Shown piece by piece: positions 12,116-25,003 of a DNA stretch of 64,000 nucleotides (positions are counted from its first letter, which is position 1; each line of letters begins with the position of its first letter). Source of the DNA: Sequoia sempervirens. Its lineage: Eukaryota > Streptophyta > Pinopsida > Cupressales > Cupressaceae. The DNA lies in the NCBI GenBank assembly GCA_007258455.2, contig VDFB02373365.1:222741353-222805352 (forward strand), read 5' to 3'. The notes beneath the pieces are model-generated. The model was not told the origin of the DNA, made no database searches, and was given only the letters and a program-made list of their open reading frames with translations. The translations under genes and the position numbers were made by a program.

Positions 12116-14960
12116 TAAACTTCATCAATAAATATGTATTTTATGTGGTAGTTATCTTCTTAGAAATTTGTAAGTCTTGTTGCTTCTAATTGAGAAAAAT
12201 ATGTGATTGAGATTTAAACTTAAGTCAAAGCAACATTTGATAGGCCTTGTAACCTTGAATCCTATATCCAAATAGTACACTTGAATCAATGTAACTTGAA
12301 ATAGGATTCCAAATCTACAATGCTACCACTTGAGATCTATAAAACCTACATCTCAAATCCTACAAAATTATTTTAAAAAATCATGACATTGATGAATTTT
12401 GTAGTTACATATATTTCAATGATTAGTACCTAAAGAAATAAAGAGAATATGGATGCACCCTTAGTTTTTATATTGCAAGAGTAAATATGGCTAATTTTTC
12501 TTCATACTTGTTATCGGCCTGTGCATAATTTTCATGCAACATATAAGAATATAATTCAAATTGAATTTCATTGTAATGTTCATCAAAAGTAGTACTGAAC
12601 TTCTCTTCTCAATCATTAATTCATACACCATGTTAATATCGAGTTGCTACATTAATGAAAAAGGTTTCATATATACAAGTTTTTGAAAAATAAATTTCTT
12701 ATTAGATCAATTGCTCAAAAATCACTTTTCCATTGTACCTTACTTTCCTCTACAAATACCTCAAATGAAAAGAAATAAATCCTTGTGACATGAAATATAG
12801 AGTTTAAAAATATTTTTCTATAGGACAAAACCTGACATGAACCACCAAATAATTTAATATCTTATAACAAAACACATTTAAATCACATAGCCTTTAGCAT
12901 GGAGGTTGATCCTTTAAATAACATGCAACTTCTATAATCAATCAAAAGATGAGTTAATCGATGATTATTATCATGTAGTATTTCAAAATTGAGTTTTTGA
13001 ACAACTTTCAAGCAGGGTATATGCAATATTCCCAGAAGGCCAAGTAATCCTCATTACACCTAATCGTAGGAGAATCTATCTTAGGCTCACAAATGCTCTC
13101 TTGGTAGGTACACAAAAGTAATACTTGGGGTTTCCCCATTTGGAGGCATAAGACAATTCCTCCCACAGACAACAAATCTTGCTCAACAAAAGCCATTACT
13201 TTCCTCAATGTAATTGTCCTTTCCTCAATAATCTTGTGAGTGAGTTATTGTCAAACAGTGTTAGTTGCAACTCTCGATTCCATAACAAGTTATTTTAAAT
13301 ACAAAGATTACCTAAATTCAATATTTAACAACATAAAATTTTACACTATTTAAAGAAAAAAATAGATATTTTTTCAAATGACTGCTCACCAAATATATAT
13401 ATATATATATATATATATTAAGTTTACTTATTAATTAATAGACTTCTTATATGGACATAGATATGCCTAGAATTAACATTGTCTTACACATAGGGAGAGG
13501 AGCTAGTAGTTGTGTAGGTTATTATGCAAGGTTATATGAAATACCTCCATTTTTTTTATAGAAAGGTGATATGACCTCTTATCTATCTACAGCTAAGATT
13601 TGGAGGTGTGGCTCATTATACAACTTGCCACATCAATACATCTAATGAGAAGTGTCCTTAAAATAAAATTTTAGAGATTCAAGCAAAATTTAATCATTGA
13701 CTCTCTAGAAGTTAAACAAAAAAATATTATTTATTATTAGAACAATATCATATTTTTATTTAAAATACAACTTATACGATCTTAATACCTTTTGGTAACC
13801 ATAAATCTTGTTATCTCTAGCATTTATAATCAACAAAAATGATCTAATAGTTGAACAAAAAATAATATTTATTGTTATAAAAAGAAAATATTATTATTTA
13901 AAATACAACTTTAATTAAATGCCAAGTATTTATAAATTTTTTGACAACCTTTCACATTTCATGATAAAATATGAGGCAATTATTGTACTCAACTTTTATA
14001 TTTATGATAGGACAAACATATAATATGAAGTACTAATGTAAATACATTTGCACCCCAATAGTTGAACACACAAGAATGACATTTGTTTGATACCATCAAT
14101 ATCTTATTTTATAAATGACGCATTTATATGTGGATAGTTATGATATTTTATATAAAGATTTCTTTTTCACTTGTTAATGAATGCATTTATAATTTTTTTA
14201 TATGACATTAATAAGTTCTCATGTATTGTTGTAAAGGTCCATCTTCACAAACATTTGATCATTGTTGATTTATATGTGGAATAGTTATTGACAATATGTA
14301 CAATAAATATGCTTGACTAAACCCTATAACCGAAAGTACTATACCATCAACATGACCCCACCAAACTATTTGATCACCTAATTTTTTTATTTATTAGTAT
14401 GTTTAAAAATTTGAATCACTTTATTAAACATTTTCATCACCTTAAAGTTGAAAAATAATTTAACATTTTCATCACCTAAAAGTTGAAAAATAATTTAGAC
14501 ATTGAAATTGGTTGTGATCAACATTGCATTTTTTTTTGGGAATTATATTAAAAATGAATAAAAGGTTCAAATTCTAGATTTGAATATTAAATAATAGATT
14601 CAAAATTCTATTCATTTAAGCTAATAATTACACTTACTTATATTTATAGGTGTAAATAGTCTAATGACTACACAAGATTATTCATAATTACTATGGTAGA
14701 TTTTTTTTTTTACATTACTAGAGTATTCCAATTATTGAATAATTTTCATCATGTTAATTTTTATTGTTTAACAACTTTAGCTAATATTATTTATTAATAA
14801 TTATCATTTGACAAGGATTGTCCCCCACTAAAGGTGCAAGCAGTATTAAATATTAATGTAAAGAGACGAGTATAAGGTAAGTGGTAGGGTTAATTTTGTG
14901 AAGACAAAGACGGACAATCTTCTGAATAGTTTAGCGATAACAACAAAGATGTGCGTCGAT
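12116..14960. other. Intergenic, no gene seen
   Basis: AT-rich sequence. A short (AT)n run lies at 13393-13419. A 66-codon minus-strand frame at 13008-13208 has plausible composition but no recognised motif or flanking exon, so it is not called. Confidence 0.45.
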
Positions 14961-14964
14961 TTAA

Positions 14965-15045
14965 GGGCTACGTGAAGTGCCTCAAAGGTGACGTTATACG
15001 GACGTCAGCAAAACCCTTTATAAAACAGAAGACAGGAAGATTAAA
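14965..15045 (+). promoter_or_regulatory. UGT pseudogene promoter: three ACGT boxes and TATA
   Basis: CTACGTGA (14968-14975), TGACGTTA (14989-14996) and GGACGTCA (15000-15007) place three ACGT-core sites, the class bound by plant bZIP factors, within 40 bp. TATAAAA follows at 15019-15025. The TATA is only about 21-27 bp before the ATG at 15046, so the leader would be almost absent, or translation may begin at the next ATG (15067). Factor binding is inferred. Confidence 0.5.
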
Positions 15046-16542
15046 ATGGCGAGGAAGGAAGAAGAAATGGGGGCGCATGTGATGATGCTGTCGTCGTTGG
15101 GGCACGGTCATCTCATCCCCTTAATGCAGCTCGCCCAGAAAATGGCTGCCAAGGGTTTAACACTCAGTTTCGTGGCCACCTTTCACCACATCCCGTCATT
15201 GCGCAAGAAAGTGGAGGATGCCCGAGAGGCCGGGCTGGATATTCACCTCTTCGAAATGGAGATCCCCCGCGATCACTTAACGCTGGGCAAAGTGAACAGT
15301 AACAGCGTGCAGTGGCACCAGTTGCCTCCCTTGCTCGACGCTGACGAGAGGCTTCAGCCCCATTTCGATCTCTTTCTGGAGCGCTTTTTAGCCGGAGAAA
15401 TAAGCCCCCTGCCGGCTCCTGTCTGCATTATTGCAGATTTTCTCCTGGGCTGGGCGTCCGCTGTAGCTCAAAAGTTTGGTATACCCAGAGTGAGTTTCGA
15501 GACGTCGGGCATGTTCTCAGAGTCGGTGCATCAGATCGTGTGAGACACTCTGCCACGAAACCTACCGCGAACGGCGTCGGGGCTGTACTTGGTGCCGGGC
15601 GTACCAAGGGAAGTGCGGCTCACCCGCCTTCAGCTCTTGCCCGAGCTGCCCGGGGCCACGCCGGAGAACGGCACTTACCAGTACTTGCTGCGGATGAGGC
15701 GTGGGAATAAGCAGAGCTGGAGGACGATCGCTAACACGTTCTACGAGCTCGAAGGGGAGTTTGTGGACCATTTTGAGAGGGTTAACGGGACACTCAGAAC
15801 AATCGGGCCGCTGCTCCAGCCCGAGGCATTCGAGGACGGGCAACGGAAAAGGGTCTCACCCGCGCTGGAATTGGGGATATCTAATGACGGAGAAGAGTGT
15901 ATGCAGTGGCTGGACGCGCAGGCGGGGGCGTCTGTGCTCTATATTTCGTTCGGCAGCGAGAATTCCATCTCGAGCGCGCAGATGGAAGAGCTCGCTCTCG
16001 GCTTGGAGGCGAGCGGGATGAAATTCGTGTGGGTTCTGCGCACGCCCACTGACGCCGCTCAGAATTCCTTCTCCTCCGCGTTAGACTTTCTGCCAGCGGG
16101 GTTGCACAGTCGTATGGCGGCTAAAAACCAGGGGTTCTTCGTCCTCGGGTGGTCCCCGCAGCTGAGCATTCTGGCCCACCCCGCCACTGGTGGGTTTCTT
16201 TCTCACTGTGGTTGGAATGCGGTTTTGGAATCCATCACAATGGGAGTTCCCCTCATCTCCTGGCCGCTTTACGCAGAGCAACATTTCAACTCCAAGTTCG
16301 TGGTGGATGAGATCCAGATAGCTCTGGAAGCGCACCAGAGAATTGAGCAGAATTGGCTGGTGACCAGAGACGATGTGGAGAGAAATATTCGGTTGCTGAT
16401 GATCGAAGACAAGGGCAAAGAGCTGAGAAAAAGGGTGAAAAAATTGGCGGCGGCTGCATAAACAGCGGTGGCCGAAGGGGGATCTTCTTCTAAAAATTTC
16501 GATCTGTTTGTTTCAGAAATCATGGCATTGCCACAGGCTTAA
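15046..16542 (+). pseudogene. Family-1 UDP-glycosyltransferase pseudogene
   Basis: This is an intronless frame of 498 codons closely matching the intact UGT at 45093-46622. It keeps the N-terminal GHGHLIP segment with the catalytic His, an IADFLLGW segment with the candidate Asp, and the whole PSPG sugar-donor box from WSPQLSILAHP to WPLYAEQ. Two in-frame stops interrupt it. TGA at 15541-15543 replaces the Trp (TGG) of the paralogue. TAA at 16459-16461 replaces a Gln (CAA) near the C-terminus. No frameshift is present and the natural TAA is at 16540-16542. The first stop removes the whole donor-binding half, so no active enzyme is expected unless the assembly is wrong. Both changes are C-to-T type. 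The sequence is GC-rich against an AT-rich background. Confidence 0.9.
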
Positions 16543-17165
16543 GGCAAACGAAAGCAGATTCTGTAAGGTTAACAGTCTAGTCAATTATTGGCCAGGTGGG
16601 GCAGCTCATCGGTAAGGTGCAACACGCAACGAGTGAGGGATACCATACTGGGTGTGTTTGGAGGACGTTGCCATCCAGCAAATTGGATGGGAAGAGCTTT
16701 GAAGAAGTATGCTGTTTAGAACGTGTTCTATTTGAAGAGAGGGTGGTCAACATGGTGTAACTTTACATCAAATTGCAGCCATTGACCGTATTTATTAATT
16801 TATTGAAAATAGAATACAATGTGTTTTTTATTTTCAATTAATTAATAAAAATAAATATGAATCCTGAAGGATGGGTAGACGTTACCACTTTATATTAGAG
16901 TGGTCTTGATATAAAGTGTTTGTTCAACATGGGGTAATTATACATTAAGGTGGTCTTCATATAAAAGGCTTGCCACCATGATTATAATCTAAAGATTTGT
17001 ATTTCAATCCAAACAAAAAATAATTTTAAGTTTTTAGAAGTATTATATTATTTTATGCTAGATTATGAGTGTGATTTGAAATATTGATGAAAAATTATCA
17101 CACATTCTAATCTAAAAAAGTTTTGATCAATTATAAATCTATATATTTGACTACAATAATTAATA

Positions 17166-17170
<5 letters not shown>

Positions 17171-17249
<79 letters not shown>
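17171..17249. repeat. (AT)n microsatellite, about 40 units
   Basis: An uninterrupted AT dinucleotide run of about 79 bp. It is likely polymorphic and able to form cruciform structure. Its true length may be misassembled. Confidence 0.95.
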
Positions 17250-17251
<2 letters not shown>

Positions 17252-19525
17252 GCATCTATCTAAAAAATTGGACTTGTTTTATTTACTTAAATGTTATGTT
17301 ATTTTACTTTAGAACTATTTTATTTATTGTATACATGTAGAGGTAAATTTTATGTGTTGTCATTTTGAAGATAGTATGTTTATCACAAAATATTATTTTG
17401 ATGTGTAAATGATTGTGAGAAGGTAAGTTTTTTTTAAAATAAAATAAAATACACTAACCCTATTACACTCCACCCCTTGTTGCCATTGTAGAATGTCTCT
17501 CGACATTAATAATTTTTTAGTTAAAGTTACTAGCAGGTATATTTTATGAATAATGGTTTATTTAGTTCACATAATTGTTAATAATTATCATTTATTATTT
17601 TAGTTAAATATAACAATTACTAGTAATCACATGTAACGTACAATAAACATGTCGATAGGTATTTTTAATAAGTGCAAGTTCTTTAGAATGAATTCAAAAT
17701 CATAAAGAAAGGCATGGGGATATTTTGTGGATGGAAGTCATTTTGCATAATGTATAATGTCAGGGACAAAGTATAGTTTGATTGAATTATATAAGTATGC
17801 AAACTATCATCCTCCTTTGAAATGAGACATGTGAACTATCTTACATCAAGACATATTGTTGGTAGTTGAAGCTCAACAAGATACTTAGACCTGCCAAACA
17901 TCAAGCATGCGAGATCATGGTGGATGAGATATCTTAATGATCAAACTATAAATTAATGCCCTTTTAAGTGTTAGACCTTTGAGATTTTTGAATTGTCAAA
18001 GCACACATCATTTTGATCAATAGTTGTCATCGACCACCATAACTAACTAGAACCTTTAGCAGGATGTTATAATATTACAACCAAGGCACTAATACAATCA
18101 TTTGCATCTAAATGGCTCTAATATAGTGGGAATAGTTGAAATGGTGCTAGATATGTGGGATCTCTTCAAAGTCATCCTATGTAGGGGGTTTCCCTAGGAG
18201 AATTCAACCCTAGTAACCAAGACACATTGTGGCTTGAGCTCTTCTTTTCAAAAATTCATATTTACAAGTGATAGGTCAAGTCCTTGAAAATTGAAGTAAA
18301 ACCCACAGTGCTCAAGTTTGAAGCATAAAGTATTATGGGTTGGTAGATTCTTCTAAAACATTCCCTTGCCACCATTAAAATAAAAAAAATGAAACAATCA
18401 CTACTTTCTATGAACACATTTTCCTTTTATGTTTATAAGTTTTACTAGACTCAAATATCAAAGATATAAAGGCATTGTAAATCCTACATTGTAAATCCTA
18501 CTTTAAAACATTGAACAAACTATAGAGGTTCTAGAGCCAACTACTATTGATAGGATTTGAACTAGGGGCTATTGGTAGCTTTTTCATGTTGAGCAATTGA
18601 TCTCTTAAAAATGAGATGATGCAAATAAATTAACTCATGGCCGTTATAGTGGTAAGATAAAAACTAAAGTGCCCAACATAACTAGGGAGAGTTGTTGGTT
18701 TGGCTATTACATGCAAAAAAATTACGAATTTAACCTTAGATCTAGTGTTATATCAACTACTAACTATCAAAGCCATTTTTTGTATAAAAAAGTATACCTC
18801 TCACATGATCTTTAGCAATTATTATCTCTTTTTTAAAATTAAATTCAAAAAAGGTGTAGAAGCTAAAAATACATAAAAATTATATTACCAATTGATAAAT
18901 TATCTAATAATTAAACTTAAAATAGAAAATAGAAAATAAATGGTTGATGATTATTAGATATCTTATAATGAACAATACTTCACATACAACATGCATTTCT
19001 CTTTTTGTTTAGGTGCAACATGTACAAATAGTTGTTATTTTTGCATTTAGAAAAATGGACACACTAATAAAAACTCAACACAAAAGTCTAAGGTTGATTT
19101 AGAATGGAAGTGTTTAAACTTTTACTAGAGAAGTACCAAAGAACTTAATAGGAAACAAAACTATAAGTAAACCCACATCAAAATGATTGCTCACACCAAA
19201 TTCCATATCAAGGTTTGTAAATGGTGGACAATATAATTCAAGAAAAATTGCTTATAGCCCATCATCTTTTCTAAAATACTAGGAACTCCAAGGCTCTTTG
19301 ACAATGTGGGAAGGATCTTTACCACCACCTTTTTCACTTCACCCAAATACTCCAAACAAGCATCCTTGCATTAAAAAAGTAAACATCTCTATTATGGAAA
19401 TAGATTATCTTGGAGCAAGAAATTGAAGGTGTAAAGCACAATTTTAGTACTAAAGAACTCAGGGTTGAAACAATCAATTATTTTGGAATCTATTACATTA
19501 GGAATAAGCATGAAAAAATCCCTTT

Positions 19526-19625
19526 NNNNNNNNNNNNNNNNNNNNNNNNNNNNNNNNNNNNNNNNNNNNNNNNNNNNNNNNNNNNNNNNNNNNNNNNNNN
19601 NNNNNNNNNNNNNNNNNNNNNNNNN
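19526..19625. other. Assembly gap of 100 N
   Basis: Exactly 100 N, the usual placeholder for a gap of unknown size. Sequence missing here is not interpretable, and open frames that cross it are artefacts. Confidence 0.99.
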
Positions 19626-20837
19626 AATTCTTTCAAAATTAAAAGGAATTAATGGAAAAAATGGGGTAGGTGAAGGGGAGATGGGTGACCCAGCTTGACG
19701 ACCTAGGACAATGTGCAATTAAATGCCAGTTTTGCTTGAGAGACAGGTTGGCAATGTCTTGGATTTCATGCCTAACATGTATTTAATGCTAAAAGTTGAC
19801 TTTGGATGCTGACCTCCATTATTTTAATGTATATTTTGAACTTGAAATTTGGGAGGGAATGTCTGGCCGACCTAATTTATGAAACCCCAATTTGGGACAC
19901 CCTTGATGTAAATTGTTATAAATAGGGGTTTCTCCCTCATTTGTTAAGGTTAGACATTTGGAGAAAGTGCTAGAAGTTCAACTAAGGCATTAGGGAGCTC
20001 TGTAATACTGGAGATACTGGAAAAACTTGAATTGTTGCAAATTTTTGATGAAGTAAATACAAAGGAGGCATTGTTATTTGGTGTTCCTCATTGTGCTTAG
20101 TCATCTGTGCATGGTTCTGGTGATTCTTGTATTTCAAATTAAGAAGTTTTCTTTAAGTAAGTTACTTCCTAGATAATTTTAGATATATTAATGTTCCAGT
20201 TGTGTCTATGGTGGAAAATATGAAGTTTTTGAGCAACCCTTGGTCCATACTTTTAGCTGCTTGCTGAATGTGGGTAGCTATGCAAAGTTAGATTGGGCCT
20301 ATATTTTATGTGCTTAGTTCAATTGTGAAGTGTTTGTTCATTTTAATGCTATATCTGGATTAATGTGTGAATTCTTTACAATCTGAAAATCTTAAATACC
20401 TTAGGAGATAGCACTATTTCTGTAATACTGCAGGGTAATCTGGGTTAGCAGAAATTGGTTTAAAGGTGTTGGTCCACTTTTGATACTCTGTTATTTTCAT
20501 AGCTGATTCTACTAGTTAGATTAAGATTTCTTTGAAACCCTTATATCTTTTGTCATTTCTTTTGAATCTAGGTTAATTTAGGATTCACAAGCATCAATGT
20601 TTTGTTATATCTGATGAATTTAGGGAGCTCCAACATTTTTTTGTAAGGCCCTTTATGGAAAACCAATAATTTCACATTATCACTGAGTTGTTTCACTACA
20701 TTTGTCAAGACCTGACATTAGAGACATTGGGGTTATCTCTTGAGGTTTGTTGATAGAGATTTACCTTTCAAGAGAGATAGGATATTATATTATGTATGAG
20801 TTGTGCAAAAAACACCATCAACACAAAGGAGAGTAAG

Positions 20838-21382
20838 ATGGTGAATAGAAGTAAAAAACCCTTACTTAATTGGGAAGGGGGAAGATAACCCTAAAAATGT
20901 TATTTCAAACAATGAAGTGAATGGAAACAAAGTAAAGGAAAACTTAGAGGATGGGGAAAATATAAACCCCTCTGGTCTGGGTGAAAACCCTGACTCATAG
21001 GAAATTAATGATGGAAATTATGAAACTGTAAATATAAGGATGAAGGAGGGAGGTAATGACCCTTCTCCCGACCCTAAACCTTCACTAAAACATGTGGAGA
21101 AAGACACATAAATGGATGCAAGAAGTACATATGAGGAAATAGGGTTAATTCCAAAAAAAAGATGCCCAAGAATTGGTCCTTGATAAACTGAAAGAGCAAA
21201 TAAGAATCAAAAGAAAAGATATGAAAAAAGGACTCCCAAAATATCCACATATTGAAGACTCTCTCGAACCATATGGCTTACCCATAAACAAGGAAGAGCT
21301 CTAAAAGAAAATAGAAATGTAAACTATATCAACCCACTTTTCCTAGAAGGCAGGGTAAATCAGGATCTCAAAATTGAATTTA
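20838..21382 (+). pseudogene. LINE 1, ORF1 region, left part, split by transposon
   Basis: A weak frame starts at the ATG at 20838 (MVNRSKKPLLNWEG) and continues through Asn/Glu-rich sequence, a Pro-rich DPSPDPKPS patch, and a charged LDKLKEQIRIKRKDMKKG segment to LFLEGRVNQDLKIEF at the transposon edge. It has several stops (near 20887, 20998 and 21110) and frame changes. I assign it to LINE ORF1 because LINE endonuclease and reverse transcriptase sequence resumes in the same orientation right after the 13.4-kb insertion, and because the reading frame rejoins across the TTTA target site. An RNA-binding role is known for LINE ORF1 proteins, but no zinc knuckle is visible here. Confidence 0.6.
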
Positions 21383-21408
21383 GGGTAAGTGCACAAAGTT
21401 GAGTCCAC
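21383..21408 (+). repeat. Left terminal inverted repeat
   Basis: Starts GGGTAAGTGCACA and ends with the core AAGTTGAGTCCAC (21396-21408). The TTTA target copy lies at 21379-21382. A further weak match (GTGAAAGT then TTTTTTCC) continues inside to about 21430 with a gap. Confidence 0.85.
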
Positions 21409-21461
21409 GAAACGTGAAAGTTTTTTCCCTAGCCAAAAAAATGAAATTGGCATTGCAAAAA

Positions 21462-21710
21462 TGGGATCCTAATTTTTATAAATGGGATCCCAATTTTTAA
21501 AACTTGGGATCCCGTTTAGCTTTGGGATCCCGAGCCTAAATGTAAAATGGGATCCTGCTTTTTAAAAATCGGGATCCCATTTGTTAAAGGGTCTCAAACC
21601 GACGAACATGGAATGGGATCCCGATTTGCACAAAACGGGATCCCGTTTTGTAATGGTATTTATTTTAAAAAAAATAACGAACTTGCATTTTACCAGCACA
21701 CGGGATCCCG
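21462..21710. repeat. Left subterminal GGGATCC palindrome cluster
   Basis: Nine copies of GGGATCC, most extended to the palindrome GGGATCCC and often to CGGGATCCCG or ATGGGATCCCAT, lie in about 250 bp, starting 80 bp inside the left terminus. Clustered short motifs near ends are typical transposase binding arrays; binding is inferred. Confidence 0.8.
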
Positions 21711-21719
21711 AGTTGTGAG

Positions 21720-23009
21720 CAACAACGACCACCAAAAACAGGCTCCAGGTACCTGTCCACCCCCATTTTTTTGCATTTTTTCATTTTTTATTGAAATTGT
21801 CAATAAAATAATTGATTTTAGCATGTTTTTTTTAATTTATTTGACATTTTAAGCATTTTAATTCCTGTTATAGTAGAAATGAGGAATTGTAGAAATAGAT
21901 GAAAAAAATGCAATGAAACCTTAAGATATTGAACAAAAACAAAAAAATGAACCTTGAATTGTATTTTAGAAACAAAATTTAGCTTTTGAAACCTAAATTG
22001 TTCGATCAAACCAAAAAAAATTGTATTTGAAAACCCTAATTGAAACGAAACAAAATAAATTGCATTTCAAAACCCTAGAAATTGAAATGAAATTAAAAAT
22101 TGCATTTAGAAACCCTAATCAAGCTTTTTGAAGCCCCAATTCAAATCAAACAAAAAAATTGAATTTAAAACCCTAGTTTGAAATGAAATGAAAAAAAGTA
22201 CATTAAAAAACCTAATTGCTTAGAAATTTGAAACAATTTTTTTTTCTAAAACCCTAAATTGAAATCGAACAAATCATTTTGATTTTGAAAACCCTAATTT
22301 TGATCTCAAGAAAATTCATTTGCATTGCTTAAATGTTTTAAATTTCATTTGCATTGTATGGAGAAAATGATATGTTAAACTTTAGTTTCAATGTTAAATT
22401 ATAATTAGATTAGAAAACAATGTTAAAGAATAGTTACAATTCATAAATTTTATCAATGTTTGTTTGCAAATTTAGTTAGCAAATTCGTAAATCCAAGTGT
22501 ACAATCGATTTCCAATTGTCACTTAATTAGATAGTATTCAAAATTCATTTCTATTTTATGTTTTGATCTCTCTTAGTCATGCATTGTTTCCATTTCTTGT
22601 TTGCATGTGTTGTCTGTTGTCTTTTTACAATCTTAACCCTCATTCTAGTCAATTATTTGTTAATTAGGCTTCCAGTTTAGTCTAAAATCTCAATTTTCCA
22701 CTAGTTACCTAGACACTAAAAGAATCTAAATATTTTTATTTTCTTTCTTTTAGGTTCTTTCAATTCCAAATAATCGAAAATAAAATACTTGATTCAACAT
22801 TAACTAATTTTATATTATACATTTTATATCATAAAATTCATTTAAGTGGGAAATATTAATGAAAAAAATGTTAAATAAAATAATCTTATATTCAATTAAA
22901 AAAATATCCAGTTAAAATATACATAAAACTCAATCTTAATAATACATAATTATGTGTTTCTATTACGAAAATAGTCAATCTATTCATAAAATCAAAAATA
23001 TTCATAAAC
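21720..23009. other. Transposon interior, AT-rich, no gene
   Basis: Repeated AAACCCTAA and AAATTGAAATG strings occur between 22020 and 22300 in an A-rich context, giving a loose 40-60 bp periodicity. No coding signal was found. Confidence 0.5.
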
Positions 23010-24460
23010 TAGGCACTAACTTGCAAGTCCATTATTCCAAGGGCCACCCAAACTTCACCCTAAGTTCGCTAAACCCTAAACCCTGAACTCTAAAATCTAA
23101 ACCCTTAACACTAAATCATTCATTTTATCCTAGGACCTTAAAATCAAATTTGGTTTCCTTAGGCAACTCCACCAAATTTTATTCCCTTAAGCCATGTCAT
23201 TTTGTCGTAGGACCTTACTACAAGATCCCCTTAAGCCATCCTATTACCCTAAACCCTAAACTCTAAACTCTAAAATCTAAAATCTAAACCCTAAACCCTA
23301 AAGACATCATTTTTTCCTAGGCCCTTAATAAAATTTGGTTGCCTTGGGAAACGTCACCAAATTTTATTCACTTGAGCCATGCCATTTTGTCCTAGGACCT
23401 CACTAGACATAGATCCCCTTAAGCCATCCTATCACCCTAAATCGTAAATTGATGTCTTAAGGGGTCCTAATATGACATTTCTTAAGGGGATCAAAGAAGT
23501 TCTCAAAATTTGGTGAAGTTTCCCAAGGCAACCAAATTTAACAATAATAAGATCGTGCAAGATTATAATATGAATGAGATTTCATGATCTAGGTTGGTCA
23601 GTTGAAACAAGAGCTATCTCAATCAATTGTTCCACAAGAAAATGTTCTTCACTAACTTGCAAGTTCATTATATTCCAAGGGACACCAAAAATTCACCCTA
23701 AGTTCCATAAACCCTAAACCCTGAACTCTAAAATCTAAACCCTAAACACTAAAGCATTCATTTAGTCCTAGGACCTTAAAATTAAATTTGGTTGCCTTAG
23801 GAAACTCCACCAAATTTTATTCCCTTAAGCCATGTAATTTTGTCATTAGGATCTTACTACATAGATCCCCTTAAGCTATCCTATTACCCTAAACTCTAAA
23901 CTCTAAACCCTAAACCCTAAAGCCATCATTTTTTCTTAGGCTCTTAATGAAATTTGGTTGCCTTGGGCAACTTCACCAAATTTTATTCACTTGAGCCATG
24001 TCATTTTTCCTAGGACCTCACTAGACATAGATCCCCTTAAACCATCCGTCACCCAATCAGTAATCAATTTCTTAAGGGGATCAAATAAGTTCTCAAAATT
24101 TGGTGAAGTTTCCCAAGGCAACCAAATTTAACAATAATAAGATCGTGCAAGATTATAATATGAATGAGATAAATCATGATCTAGGTTGATTAATTTACGG
24201 TTTAGGGTGATAGGATGGCTTAAGGGGATCTATGTATAGTAAGTTCCTAGGAAAAAATGGCATGGCTCAAGTGAATAAAACTTGGTGAAGTTGCCTCAAA
24301 CCTTAATGAAATTTGGTTGCCTTGGGCATCTTCACCAAATTTTATTCACTTAAAAGCCATGTCATTTTGTACTAGGACCTTACTACATAGATCCCCTTAA
24401 GCCATCCTATTACCCTAAAACCTAAATCCTAAACTCTAAACCATAAACCCTATAGCATTC
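23010..24460. repeat. Tandem array with CCCTAAA telomere-like motifs
   Basis: A unit of about 640 bp starting CACTAACTTGCAAG (about 23010) is repeated from about 23648, with a third partial copy near 24290-24460 and an inverted stretch near 24190-24290. Each unit holds runs of CCCTAAACCCTAAA-like sequence, AATTTGGTTGCCTTGGG-type stretches and AGATCCCCTTAAGCCAT. It is a satellite-like interior of the transposon rather than a true telomere. Confidence 0.7.
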
Positions 24461-24658
24461 ATAAATTGTCCTATATTAATAGTTAATTATATTTTCATTC
24501 AAGTAACATTCCTTAGACATAAATGAGGCTTACATATTTTATCATTTGTATTCAATTAGGCCATTTATATTGAATGGTTTAAAGGTATTTCCTAAACATG
24601 TATCTTACATTTTGAAATTACAAATCTAATGTAGGTTCACTCATATCTTAGAGATCAC

Positions 24659-25003
24659 ATGGATCGATTCAATAATATTCGAAATCCACCTCCACGCCAT
24701 CCATCACCACCACCTTCACCTACACCTCCACCCACTCCACCTCATAACCCCCCACCTCCACCACCTAAAATCGATGGTGCTCGTTTGCAAGAACGAATAA
24801 ATGCCAATGTTAGAACCATCCAAGATCAAATCAACATTATTCAAAATGAAGAATGTGTCGCACCACCTGTGAGGATGTTTGCATCTAGGATGCAAACCCT
24901 TGTTGATGTTGCTAGGGCTATGGATGGGATCTTATATGAGCATCGACAATGGCTAGAGGAGAGGAGAACTTCCGATTCTGAAAAGGAAAACACAAAGAAA
25001 TGA
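24659..25003 (+). CDS. Proline-rich coiled-coil protein, first copy (114 aa)
   Basis: Single open frame. Residues 10-38 are almost all Pro with Ser, Thr and His. They are followed by a helical part (ARLQERINANVRTIQDQIN, then FASRMQTLVDVARAMDG) and a charged C-terminus ending ENTKK. The same layout and sequence pattern recur about 1.1 kb downstream at 25735-26034, with a similar leader before the ATG, so the two are a tandem duplication. I do not recognise the family. It lies inside the 13.4-kb transposon on the strand opposite the transposase-like gene. It may be a separate short product or an obsolete first exon of the gene that follows. Confidence 0.55.
   Translation: MDRFNNIRNPPPRHPSPPPSPTPPPTPPHNPPPPPPKIDGARLQERINANVRTIQDQINIIQNEECVAPPVRMFASRMQTLVDVARAMDGILYEHRQWLEERRTSDSEKENTKK

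Larger units (their letters stand above)
16543..20790. other. Intergenic with (AT)n and gap; possible 5' region of LINE
   Basis: No gene was recognised. Just downstream of the UGT pseudogene, 16600-16670 has a short GC-richer patch. From 19640 to 20790 the sequence is less AT-rich, with TATAAATA at about 19917-19924 followed by a T/C-rich stretch. This could be a retroelement leader or promoter region for the LINE that begins near 20.8 kb, but no terminal repeat was found. Confidence 0.4.

Noticed and set aside
11687..12128. Two overlapping minus-strand frames of about 120-135 codons
   Set aside because: Products of the purine-rich repeat, with SLSLS-type composition only.
13008..13208. 66-codon minus-strand frame with a vaguely F-box-like tail
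   Set aside because: The resemblance is too weak and no neighbouring exon supports it.
19392..19718. Open frames crossing the N gap
   Set aside because: They exist only because N is translated as unknown residues.
23040..24460. CCCTAAA runs as a true telomere or interstitial telomere
   Set aside because: The runs are short, mixed with variants, and part of a longer 640-bp repeat unit within the transposon.
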